64,000 nucleotides of DNA, from contig NZ_LMUP01000016.1 in NCBI RefSeq assembly GCF_009765875.1, positions 4,534 through 68,533 of the forward strand, given 5' to 3'. Source of the stretch: Pedobacter sp. L105. GTDB lineage: Bacteria > Bacteroidota > Bacteroidia > Sphingobacteriales > Sphingobacteriaceae. Under the pieces are notes generated by a model. That model saw nothing but the letters and a program-made list of their open reading frames with translations. It did not search any database and had not been told where the DNA came from. This document shows, piece after piece, positions 52,899-60,585 of this stretch. A program made the position numbers and the translations under genes. Positions within the stretch are counted from its first letter, which is position 1. Each line of letters begins with the position of its first letter.

Positions 52899-54254
52899 TC
52901 AGTATTTAAAAATCTTACCATTAGCCATTACCTCCTGAGTTTTTTCGTCAAAAGTTGCTTTTGCGCCGGTATGGGCAGCGGCGGTGGTCATGATGTTAGC
53001 AATACTATGGCTATAGCCCGCCTCAACCGGTGCATTTGGCTGTTTGCGGCTGCGTATACATTCCATCCAGTTACGTATGTGATTAGACGTAAGCTGATCG
53101 CCGCCTGTATTGGCCGAGGCCACAACCTGTTCGGAATTGTCGAGGCTTATTTCGGGCAGTAAATTGGCATTCATATGCATAGGCGCCGCCATCTTCTCGG
53201 TTAAACCGCCTTTAGGCGATATTTTGTTGGTAATCAGGTTCAGCTCGCCGCCATTGGAGTAATAAATTTCGGAAGGCTGATCATCACCATTATGCATCCG
53301 TGAACCAAATGTTACCTGAAAGCCCTGCGACAGATCATCAAGCGGCCCGTAATCAAAAGCAGCCAAAATAGTATCCCAGTTACGACGGCCATCTTTCCAT
53401 TGGTAAATCCCGCCGTTGGCAACCACACTTCGCGGGTGTTTTAAACCTGTAAACCAGTGTACGGTATCAATCTGATGACTCATCCACTGGCCCGGCAAGC
53501 CGGATGAATATGGCCAGAACAAGCGGTATTCCAAATATATCCGGGGATCAAATTTCTCATAAGGGCGGTTGATGAGAAAGCGTTTCCAGTCTGTATCCTG
53601 CTCTTTTAGTACATTCAGCAACTCGGGACGGCGCCAGCGGCCGGGCTGATTTACGTTCCATGTAAGTTCTACCATAGTTATAGGGCCAAACTTACCAGAC
53701 TTAATAAACTCATTGGCGGCGTAGTAATTTTTGCCACTCCGGCGCTGTGAACCGATCTGTACAATTTTCTCTGATTCCCTGACTGCCTTCAGCGCAGCTC
53801 TATTGTCTTCCATGGTTTCGGCAAAAGGCTTTTCGACATAAGCATCACAGCCCGCCCTTACCGCCTCTATCGTGTGGGAAGCATGCTGAAAATCTGCTGT
53901 ACTGATAAATACAGCATCTATACTTTTAGTGCTGTACATTTCTTCGTTGTTACGATAGGCCTTAACATCATTCTGCATCTTTTCTTTCCACATCGCAGCA
54001 CCTTCTTCCCGTCGCCTCTTCCATATATCAGAAACGGCAACAATTTCGAAATTCAGTTCTTTGTAATGGTTCATGAAACTAGGCATGTGTGAATTACGGT
54101 GCCTGTCTGAGAAACCAACAACACCTACCCTTACACGGTCGTTGGCTCCAATAATACGTTTATAACTTTTGGCGCTCCAGCTGGTTTTTGGGAGCATTAC
54201 AGTCAGTCCGGCAATAGATGCCTGCCTGATGAAATTACGACGAGAATTCTCCAT
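52899..54254 (-). CDS. Gfo/Idh/MocA-family sugar oxidoreductase, secreted
   Basis: 451 residues. The N-terminus carries a twin-Arg signal (SRRNFIRQASIAGL), so it is exported folded with its NAD(P) cofactor by Tat. Rossmann part: VRVGVVGFSDRHRNSH, EIVAVSDIWKRR, DAVFISTADFQHASHTIEAVRAGCDAYVEKPFAE (with the conserved EKP motif); C-terminal substrate domain follows, with HQIDTVHWFTG. Together with DUF6807 and DUF1080 downstream it suggests oxidation of a glycoside at C3, after which the 3-keto product is cleaved. The exact sugar is unknown. First gene of the operon, divergent from a Crp-type gene. Confidence 0.94.
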   Translation of the reverse strand: MENSRRNFIRQASIAGLTVMLPKTSWSAKSYKRIIGANDRVRVGVVGFSDRHRNSHMPSFMNHYKELNFEIVAVSDIWKRRREEGAAMWKEKMQNDVKAYRNNEEMYSTKSIDAVFISTADFQHASHTIEAVRAGCDAYVEKPFAETMEDNRAALKAVRESEKIVQIGSQRRSGKNYYAANEFIKSGKFGPITMVELTWNVNQPGRWRRPELLNVLKEQDTDWKRFLINRPYEKFDPRIYLEYRLFWPYSSGLPGQWMSHQIDTVHWFTGLKHPRSVVANGGIYQWKDGRRNWDTILAAFDYGPLDDLSQGFQVTFGSRMHNGDDQPSEIYYSNGGELNLITNKISPKGGLTEKMAAPMHMNANLLPEISLDNSEQVVASANTGGDQLTSNHIRNWMECIRSRKQPNAPVEAGYSHSIANIMTTAAAHTGAKATFDEKTQEVMANGKIFKY

Positions 54255-54517
54255 TTTTATAATGGTTAGATATTTTTTACAGGATATTTGGTCTACGCCT
54301 TCTTTAGGCGCCTTATTCTTAAAGATCGGTAATACTTTTCATTTCAGTGAATATCCAGCATTTTCGTTACTTAGAAATTTCGGCAATTTTAACTAAGGGA
54401 TTGCCTCAAGGCACATTTGGTTTCATTTGTTAAAACGCATCATGGAATGGATAGATTTGCTGATTTTTGTAATGGCCTAAAACCATATTAACATAATGAC
54501 GGTTTATCGTTTTTAAC

Positions 54518-54525
54518 TAATTTTG
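54518..54525 (+). promoter_or_regulatory. -7 box of the second Crp-type gene
   Basis: TAATTTTG ends 11 bases before the ATG at 54537, so the leader would be only a few bases. No clear -33 TTG lies at the usual distance. Confidence 0.4.
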
Positions 54526-54536
54526 CTCACCAGACT

Positions 54537-55103
54537 ATGTGCGACACGCTAAAAAAATATCTACAAGATTTAGGTTTACCCCTAAGTGAGATCGTTGAAG
54601 TGGTTTCGCATTTCAGGCCCTTAACATTAAATACCGGCGATCACTTCTTAGAGCAAGGAAAAATTTCCAATTCCATTGCCTTTATCACTGAAGGCATCTT
54701 GAGAATATATCATATGGATGAAAAGGCAAAAGATATCACCAGTTATTTTTTAAATGAGAATAGATTATGTCCGCTGGCTGCCCTTACAAAACAACCTTCA
54801 GCATACAGTTTCCAGGCAATTACCCCTTGCCAGTTATTAGTAATCAAATTAACCGATTTTGACAAATTACTTGAACAGCTTCCAACCTTAGGTAAAATAC
54901 TAAACAAAGTGATCAAGGAGGCTTTGATAGAAAAAAGTAACCCTCAAAACAATTATAAAACAGGTAACTCCAAAAAAAGATATGAAGAATTTTTGTTGCA
55001 ACATAAAGATTTTGCATATCGTGTGCCGCTGCAATATATCGCATCTTATATTGGCGTAACCAAGCAGTCCTTAAGCCGGATTAGACGGCAACCTGCAAAA
55101 TAA
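54537..55103 (+). CDS. Crp/Fnr-family regulator
   Basis: 188 residues: effector domain at about 15-115 (LTLNTGDHFLEQGKISNSIAFITEGILRIYH) and winged helix from about 138 (RYEEFLLQHKDFAYRVPLQYIASYIGVTKQSLSRIRRQ). The recognition helix GVTKQSLSRIRR is intact. It ends 4 bp before a perfect 16-bp palindrome that lies ahead of an MDR reductase gene, so that gene is a likely target. It is divergent from the Gfo/Idh/MocA operon. Confidence 0.93.
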   Translation: MCDTLKKYLQDLGLPLSEIVEVVSHFRPLTLNTGDHFLEQGKISNSIAFITEGILRIYHMDEKAKDITSYFLNENRLCPLAALTKQPSAYSFQAITPCQLLVIKLTDFDKLLEQLPTLGKILNKVIKEALIEKSNPQNNYKTGNSKKRYEEFLLQHKDFAYRVPLQYIASYIGVTKQSLSRIRRQPAK

Positions 55104-55106
55104 TTT

Positions 55107-55122
55107 GTTACCAATTGGTAAC
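55107..55122. promoter_or_regulatory. perfect 16-bp palindrome, probable Crp-type operator
   Basis: GTTACCAATTGGTAAC at 55107-55122 is fully symmetric. It lies 21 bp upstream of the -7 box TAACTTTG (55144-55151), the distance expected for a class II activator, and just after the Crp-type gene. Confidence 0.65.
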
Positions 55123-55143
55123 CAGCTTCAATGAACAGAGGTA

Positions 55144-55151
55144 TAACTTTG
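55144..55151 (+). promoter_or_regulatory. -7 box between the Crp-type and reductase genes
   Basis: TAACTTTG matches TAnnTTTG. The only TTG upstream is 26 bp away within the palindrome, so activator dependence is likely. The transcript would carry a leader of about 200 nt before 55358. Confidence 0.5.
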
Positions 55152-55357
55152 CTGCATGAAATCAGATTTGATATCCGAATACTCGTTTGTTTTTGCACAT
55201 CAGTAACTCCTGGAAATCGGGTTGCTTTGCAAACAGAATTAGTTTGACAGGGAATTGCCGGATTGGAAGAAATTGAATCGAAACCAGAGGTCTAAACTCT
55301 TTCTAAATGATTATAAATGATAATTTTCTGAAAAGTAAATGCTATTAAATTTTCAAT

Positions 55358-56536
55358 ATGTCTGCTGAAACACCTCAATTAAACCACTCTGATAATAAAA
55401 ATAACGACACCGTACCGAAAAATGAAGCCGCATGGTTGCTTGCACAGCATGGACTTCTAGAAGTAAAGGAAGCTCCTTTTACCAAACCTGGAGCGGGTGA
55501 AATTCTAGTCAGGAACCATGCGGTTGCAGTGAACCCAATCGACTGGATGATCCCCTATCTTGGGAAACGACTATTTCCCTGGATAAAATATCCCTTCGTT
55601 CTCGGCTTTGACCTGGCGGGAAAAGTAGTCGCTATAGGAAAGGGAGTGACCAATGTAAAAGTCGGCGACCGTGTTCTGGCCCTGGCTGGCGGGTCAGTGA
55701 AGCAGCGGAACCGGGCGGCAGAAGGTGCATTTCAAACCTATCCTATTGTATTATCACATCTCACTACAGTCCTCCCCGACCATCTTTCTTACGTCGACGC
55801 AGCGGTAATCCCCCTTGGCTTGTCAACTGCGGCTTGCGGCCTGTTTCAAAAAGATGCGCTCGCCCTGAACTTGCCAACTATAGATACGAAGCCGCTCAAC
55901 CAATGGGTGGTCATTTCGGGAGGAGCTACCAGCGTAGGTTGCAACGCGATCCAATTAGCGGTGGCTGCAGGCTACAGCGTGGTGACCACTGCATCACCCA
56001 AAAACTTTAACTATGTACGATCGCTGGGTGCAGCTATCGTGTTCGATTACAATAGTAAAGAAATTGTTAATGATATGATTGTGGCACTTGAAGGCAAATA
56101 TATAGCGGGTGCCCTTTCAATCGGAGCCGGCTCGACTGAGACCTGCATAGATGTGCTTGCGCAATGTGAAGGCAGAAAGTTTGTCGCCAATGTCAGTTCG
56201 GCCGTTTCCTTCGATACTATTCCTGAGGGGAGAGGAATCACGTTTCCGGTTATTTTGAAACTTATCCCGAATATTCTGGCATCCAGTATAAAAATCTGGT
56301 TGAAGTCGCGCCTTAAAGGAGTCACAGCCAAGTTTTACGACTCCAGTTCAATGGTCGATAACGAGATTGGGAAATATATTTTCCATGATTATCTCGGTAA
56401 AGCCCTTTCTACCGGCACTTTCCAGGCAGCACCCAAACCTAAAATCGTGGGCACTTCTCTTCATGACATCCAGGGTGCTTTTGAAATTCAAAGACGGGGT
56501 GTATCAGCTGCTAAAGTTGTAGTCGACCTGACATAA
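55358..56536 (+). CDS. MDR-family reductase (zinc-free, quinone or enoyl reductase-like)
   Basis: 392 residues. GroES-like domain with NHAVAVNPIDWMI and YPFVLGFDLAGKVVAIGKGVTNVKVGDRV; Rossmann domain with WVVISGGATSVGCNAIQLAVAAGYSVVTTAS. The catalytic zinc Cys is absent (AVNPIDW), as in the quinone oxidoreductase and fungal-type enoyl reductase branch. An N-terminal extension of about 25 polar residues precedes the domain. It is the probable target of the Crp-type regulator encoded just upstream. Confidence 0.9.
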   Translation: MSAETPQLNHSDNKNNDTVPKNEAAWLLAQHGLLEVKEAPFTKPGAGEILVRNHAVAVNPIDWMIPYLGKRLFPWIKYPFVLGFDLAGKVVAIGKGVTNVKVGDRVLALAGGSVKQRNRAAEGAFQTYPIVLSHLTTVLPDHLSYVDAAVIPLGLSTAACGLFQKDALALNLPTIDTKPLNQWVVISGGATSVGCNAIQLAVAAGYSVVTTASPKNFNYVRSLGAAIVFDYNSKEIVNDMIVALEGKYIAGALSIGAGSTETCIDVLAQCEGRKFVANVSSAVSFDTIPEGRGITFPVILKLIPNILASSIKIWLKSRLKGVTAKFYDSSSMVDNEIGKYIFHDYLGKALSTGTFQAAPKPKIVGTSLHDIQGAFEIQRRGVSAAKVVVDLT

Positions 56537-56554
56537 TTTCAACTTCCTCCAAAG

Positions 56555-56590
56555 CTGCAGTATTCGAGATAAATTGAAAATACTGCGGCT
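56555..56590. terminator. hairpin between convergent genes
   Basis: GCTGCAGTATT and its partner AATACTGCGGC (56579-56589) pair with one mismatch across a 14-nt loop. No T run follows, so its role as terminator is uncertain. Confidence 0.4.
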
Positions 56591-56725
56591 AATAAAGTTT
56601 AGGGAATAGCGTTATTTCTTAGTAAAATTAACAAACAATTCTTTCCTTGTTACAATCCCAAGTGGCCGCCAAAACGTTATCCCAACTAAAAATTCTGCAT
56701 TAAAAAAGGAAAACTTGTCCTTACT

Positions 56726-58096
56726 TTAATTTTCCGGTGATAATTTCAATAACACAGCGCCATGCTTATTAACCTGTATTTGATATTTTCCAGCAAACTC
56801 TCCTGCGTTTTGACTTTTCCAAAGATCCCTTACAGCAACTTTTCCATTAAAACCAAGCAAAGCAAAATCTACCTGAACATCCTGTTGCTGATCTCCTATA
56901 TTAAACAGTGCAACATAAACAGCTTTACTATTGGGCACCTGAGAATACCAGGCCAATGAAGTGGCTGTTTTAAACAATTGCCTCGGATTTATTCCATGCT
57001 GATTAACGGCTAATACTTCATCGTTGGTAAACAGCTTAAGCTCCTGCTCCCTATTCTCCGGTAAATTTCCACCGAGCATAAGCGGTGAGCGAAAGATGCT
57101 CCAAAAAGTCATGTGGGTATATTCTTCATCAACAGTAAAACGGCTGTAACGTTCCACTCCTACAGGCCCGCGTTTGGAGAGCTTACCAATCTGGATCATA
57201 TCACAATCCGGCCAGTGACCTGGCCCGCCAATACCTTCCCATTGTTTAGCATAATCGAACATCTGTAATATTTCCTTCCAGTTGTCCCAAAAGTCATCGG
57301 CAACACGCCACATGTTAGCATTTATTTTTAAATGAACTGCCTTTTCTACCGGCGTTGCACCCGGCGATGTACTCAACACAATTGGCCTTCCGGATGATTG
57401 AATAGCCTTATGATAACCCTCCACCTCAGCGGCGCTATAGGGCCTTGAAAGGTCGTCCACTTTAATAAAATCAACTCCCCATTCAGCATACAGTTTCAGT
57501 AAGGAATTTAAATATTCCTGTGCACCAGGACGCTCCATATTTAATCCATACATGTGATTCATCCATGGACACTTAGAAGTCGTATCGGCAATCATATCAG
57601 CAGTGATGCCCTTTGTACCCAATACAGGTGATTTTGCCCAAACTGCTTGCCGGGGAATACCGCGCATAACGTGGATACCAAACTTTAAACCCAGTGAATG
57701 TACATAATCAGCCAGCGGCTTAAACCCTTTACCGCCAAATGCTGAAGGGAATTTTGTTGGCTGGGGCGTCAGGCGTCCCCATTTATCCATCGTTAACCAG
57801 GGAACAAAAGAACCATCCTGCAGATTTTTTTGAAAGGGGTTACCAATATTACTGCCGGGAGGATTATCATACGACCATAAAAAATCAACTACCACATATT
57901 GCCAGCCATGTTGTTTCAGGTTTTTCGCCATATATAGCGCATTCGCCTTTACTTCATCTTCATGCACGGCCGAGCCGAAACAATTATAGCTGTTCCAGCC
58001 CATCGGCGGGGATAATGCCAGGGTTTGGCTTTGTGCATTTACTTTACTGACCAACCCCAAAAAGACGATAGCGATTAAAATGGATTTTAGTTTCAT
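56726..58096 (-). CDS. GH27-family glycosidase
   Basis: 456 residues with a signal peptide (LIAIVFLGLVSKVNAQ). GH27 barrel from residue 28: SPPMGWNSYNCFGS, VVVDFLWSYDNPPG, FGIHVMRGIPRQAVWA. The nucleophile is Asp214 in FIKVDD and the acid/base is Asp268, four residues after Arg264 in WRVADD. A C-terminal beta-sandwich follows. Differences around the active site from the GH27 at 13603 (VDFLW in place of the VDDTW motif, HVMRGIPR) suggest another specificity, perhaps beta-L-arabinopyranoside or alpha-galactoside in a different linkage; this is inference. The start overlaps the GH43 stop by four bases. Confidence 0.92.
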   Translation of the reverse strand: MKLKSILIAIVFLGLVSKVNAQSQTLALSPPMGWNSYNCFGSAVHEDEVKANALYMAKNLKQHGWQYVVVDFLWSYDNPPGSNIGNPFQKNLQDGSFVPWLTMDKWGRLTPQPTKFPSAFGGKGFKPLADYVHSLGLKFGIHVMRGIPRQAVWAKSPVLGTKGITADMIADTTSKCPWMNHMYGLNMERPGAQEYLNSLLKLYAEWGVDFIKVDDLSRPYSAAEVEGYHKAIQSSGRPIVLSTSPGATPVEKAVHLKINANMWRVADDFWDNWKEILQMFDYAKQWEGIGGPGHWPDCDMIQIGKLSKRGPVGVERYSRFTVDEEYTHMTFWSIFRSPLMLGGNLPENREQELKLFTNDEVLAVNQHGINPRQLFKTATSLAWYSQVPNSKAVYVALFNIGDQQQDVQVDFALLGFNGKVAVRDLWKSQNAGEFAGKYQIQVNKHGAVLLKLSPEN

Positions 58097-60264
58097 AAGG
58101 ATTTTACCGGTTTAATTCCCTGATGGGTAGGTATAACTTCTTTAATACTTCCATCTTCATTAAATTCGAGTTTATCTATGCACACCTCCCTGTTATAACC
58201 TGCGGCGTCACCCATAGTAATACCTTTAGGGTAATTAAACCGGTGGTAAACAATATACCATTCGTCTTTACCCGGAAGCTGGATAACTGAATTATGCCCG
58301 GTTCCATAAATACCGGCCTTTACATTTTTTGCGATCACCACATTATTTTTTGGTACACTGATCACACCAAGCGGTGAGTCGGAGGTTCCATAATGAACTG
58401 TATAATCCGGGCTTCTGGTGTCATTTTGCGACCACATGAAATAGTACACACCCTTTCTGTAAATTACATAGGTGCCTTCATTGTAATGATCATGAGGGGT
58501 AAGCAGTTTTGTTGTACCTGGCTTTAAGGAAATCATATCCTCATTTAGTTCTGCCCCGGCCATATAACTATTTCCCCAGTACAGGTAATTTTTCCCTGTT
58601 TTAGGATCACTAAAAACATCAGCATCTATCTGCTGTCCGCCCTTAACGCCCGCAGGCAAACTATCCAGCAGGGCTTTGCCCGAATCAACAAATGGGCCGG
58701 CAGGATCATTTGACGTAGCTACCCCTATTTTCTGACCCGCAGCGAAATAATAAAAATATTGATAACTACCGTTAACCTTTTTCTCTATGATACAGGGTGC
58801 CCAGGCATTTTTCTTTGCCCAGCTCACATCTTTGGGCAGATCAAGTATTACGCCTTCATCCTTCCAGCTCACCAGGTCGGTAGAAGAAAATGCTTTAAAA
58901 TAATTACCCGACCAGTGATCAAATCCATCACTCGTAGGATACAGATAAAACTTCCCGGTCTTTTGCGCATATAAGATTTCAGGATCTGCATAATAACCTT
59001 CAATCACCGGATTATGATTTTCCGCTGCAGTCACCTCATAAGTTTGTGTTTTTTGACCCTTGATGGTTACCGTATATTTTATCGGCCCCCTGCTGAAATC
59101 CTGCACCCCGGAAGGGATAACTTTTATACCGGGAAAAATGGCAAAACCCGGATCAAAAGCATTTAGCTTAGTTCCTGGCAATACAGGTAAAACGAGCTTA
59201 TTACTTGCGGAATCTAAAACGATATTGATTTTTTTAACCTGTTTCGACTGTGCAGATAAGAGCACCTCATCAGTACTCATCCATTGGGCAGTCAGTGCTG
59301 CAGCTTCCTGAGCTGTGATGGGCATTACCGTACCATGCCTTGGATGAAAATTCATAGTTACCTCATCGTCAATTGCAGTAAAATGTTCCAGGTCTTTGCT
59401 TCTCGTAAACTGATACTTACCTTCCGTATAACGGTCGTACATTAAGATATAACTATCACTGTTGTTCAATTTAAAAGTACCCGATCCTTCTACAGGCGAT
59501 TCGGTTTGCTGTACATATCTATCGATCAGCACATAACCTTTGGTTAGCTGATCAGACACCGCTATTTTGATCCCCAATCCCGAACCTTCTGTTTTGAAAA
59601 ATAAATGATATTTACCGTCTTTATAAACAATATCCCCATCTATACAAGAGCCATGATCTGGTTTATAGAAGAGCTGTTTAGGCGTAGTTTCCAATCCCGA
59701 AAAATCTTTATTGGCGTAGGCATAATAAATCTTATCCGGTTCTGTCCCTTTACGCATGGACCAATAGATCATATATTTTTTTTGCTGAGGATCGTAAATG
59801 GTTTGTGGTGCCCATACCCTGTTTACACCAGTAAACTCTTTAAACAGAGCAGGGATAACAACAGCATGTGAAACCCAGTGAACAAGATCCTTTGATTTCA
59901 TTAATACCATAGCAGAATCTGGCCCCCATCCGTATTTTTCGGTGTTCATATCAGTAGCTACCATATAAAAAGTTTTGTCGCCCGTACCACGCAAGATATG
60001 CGGGTCTCTTACACCACCAGTAGTACTGCCTGTTGAAGGATCTAAAACCGGCCGATTATCATTTAACGCCCTGTAATGATAACCATCATTACTCAACGCA
60101 AAGCGAATAGCTTCACCCCCTTTTCCAGAAGTAAAATAAGTAAACAGGTAAGCTGAATATTGATCAGTCTGCGGGTTCTTCATTCCCTGCCCCATAACAA
60201 GGTTAAAGGAACATATACTGATGAGGAAACAAATAAAAACCTTTAAGCATCCTTGTTTGCACAT
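58093..60264 (-). CDS. double-domain GH43-family glycosidase
   Basis: 723 residues with a signal peptide (FICFLISICSFNLVMGQ). Two five-bladed GH43 propellers are joined by an Ig-like linker (about 335-415). First domain: Asp87 in GGVRDPH, Asp209/211 in SCIDGDIV, Glu259 in SPVEGS. Second domain: Asp427 in YYADPE, Asp547/549 in QIDADVF, Glu596 in HYNEGTY. Both triads look intact, so both may be active. GH43 enzymes cleave arabinosides, xylosides or galactosides. The gene overlaps the GH27 gene by ATGA (58093-58096), so translation is coupled. It has the length of two typical GH43 domains. Confidence 0.92.
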   Translation of the reverse strand: MCKQGCLKVFICFLISICSFNLVMGQGMKNPQTDQYSAYLFTYFTSGKGGEAIRFALSNDGYHYRALNDNRPVLDPSTGSTTGGVRDPHILRGTGDKTFYMVATDMNTEKYGWGPDSAMVLMKSKDLVHWVSHAVVIPALFKEFTGVNRVWAPQTIYDPQQKKYMIYWSMRKGTEPDKIYYAYANKDFSGLETTPKQLFYKPDHGSCIDGDIVYKDGKYHLFFKTEGSGLGIKIAVSDQLTKGYVLIDRYVQQTESPVEGSGTFKLNNSDSYILMYDRYTEGKYQFTRSKDLEHFTAIDDEVTMNFHPRHGTVMPITAQEAAALTAQWMSTDEVLLSAQSKQVKKINIVLDSASNKLVLPVLPGTKLNAFDPGFAIFPGIKVIPSGVQDFSRGPIKYTVTIKGQKTQTYEVTAAENHNPVIEGYYADPEILYAQKTGKFYLYPTSDGFDHWSGNYFKAFSSTDLVSWKDEGVILDLPKDVSWAKKNAWAPCIIEKKVNGSYQYFYYFAAGQKIGVATSNDPAGPFVDSGKALLDSLPAGVKGGQQIDADVFSDPKTGKNYLYWGNSYMAGAELNEDMISLKPGTTKLLTPHDHYNEGTYVIYRKGVYYFMWSQNDTRSPDYTVHYGTSDSPLGVISVPKNNVVIAKNVKAGIYGTGHNSVIQLPGKDEWYIVYHRFNYPKGITMGDAAGYNREVCIDKLEFNEDGSIKEVIPTHQGIKPVKSL

Positions 60265-60585
60265 AAATCGATCTCTTTATTTAGCAGTAATTTTTTAAAA
60301 AATCAACTCCATATCACTCAAAAAGCAATGTCTGATGTGAAATTCAATAATTATCCTAAGTTATTATTTTATCTGAATTTTTATTGTCAATGTGACATTT
60401 AATTAAGAACATGATTCAGCCCTTCGATTGAAGGTTATGGCAATGGAGAGTTACCATAAGCCATATTGGTTACACATCAGATACTATTACGCACTGAAAT
60501 GAATAAAAGAGATAGAGGAAAATATAGGTAGTCTAAAAGAAAAATATCCTGCTGCTGATAGCAATCTTCAGCAGCAGGATATTGA
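60265..60585. other. 321-bp spacer with a strong terminator at its left-strand end
   Basis: The GH92 transcript ends in the 15-bp hairpin at 60544-60582. Leftwards there must be a separate promoter for GH43-GH27. I see no gene; two very short frames with ATG near 60437 and 60500 lack support. Confidence 0.5.
60544..60582 (-). terminator. terminator after the GH92 gene
   Basis: A perfect 15-bp stem, ATATCCTGCTGCTGA (60544-60558) with its complement (60568-60582) and a 9-nt loop, followed on the minus strand by TTTTTCTTTT. It starts 4 bp beyond the stop, so GH92 and GH43 are transcribed apart. Confidence 0.9.

Noticed and set aside
60437..60535. Two very short overlapping plus-strand frames
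   Set aside because: 21 and 10 codons, no conservation evidence and no domain; the region looks like spacer.
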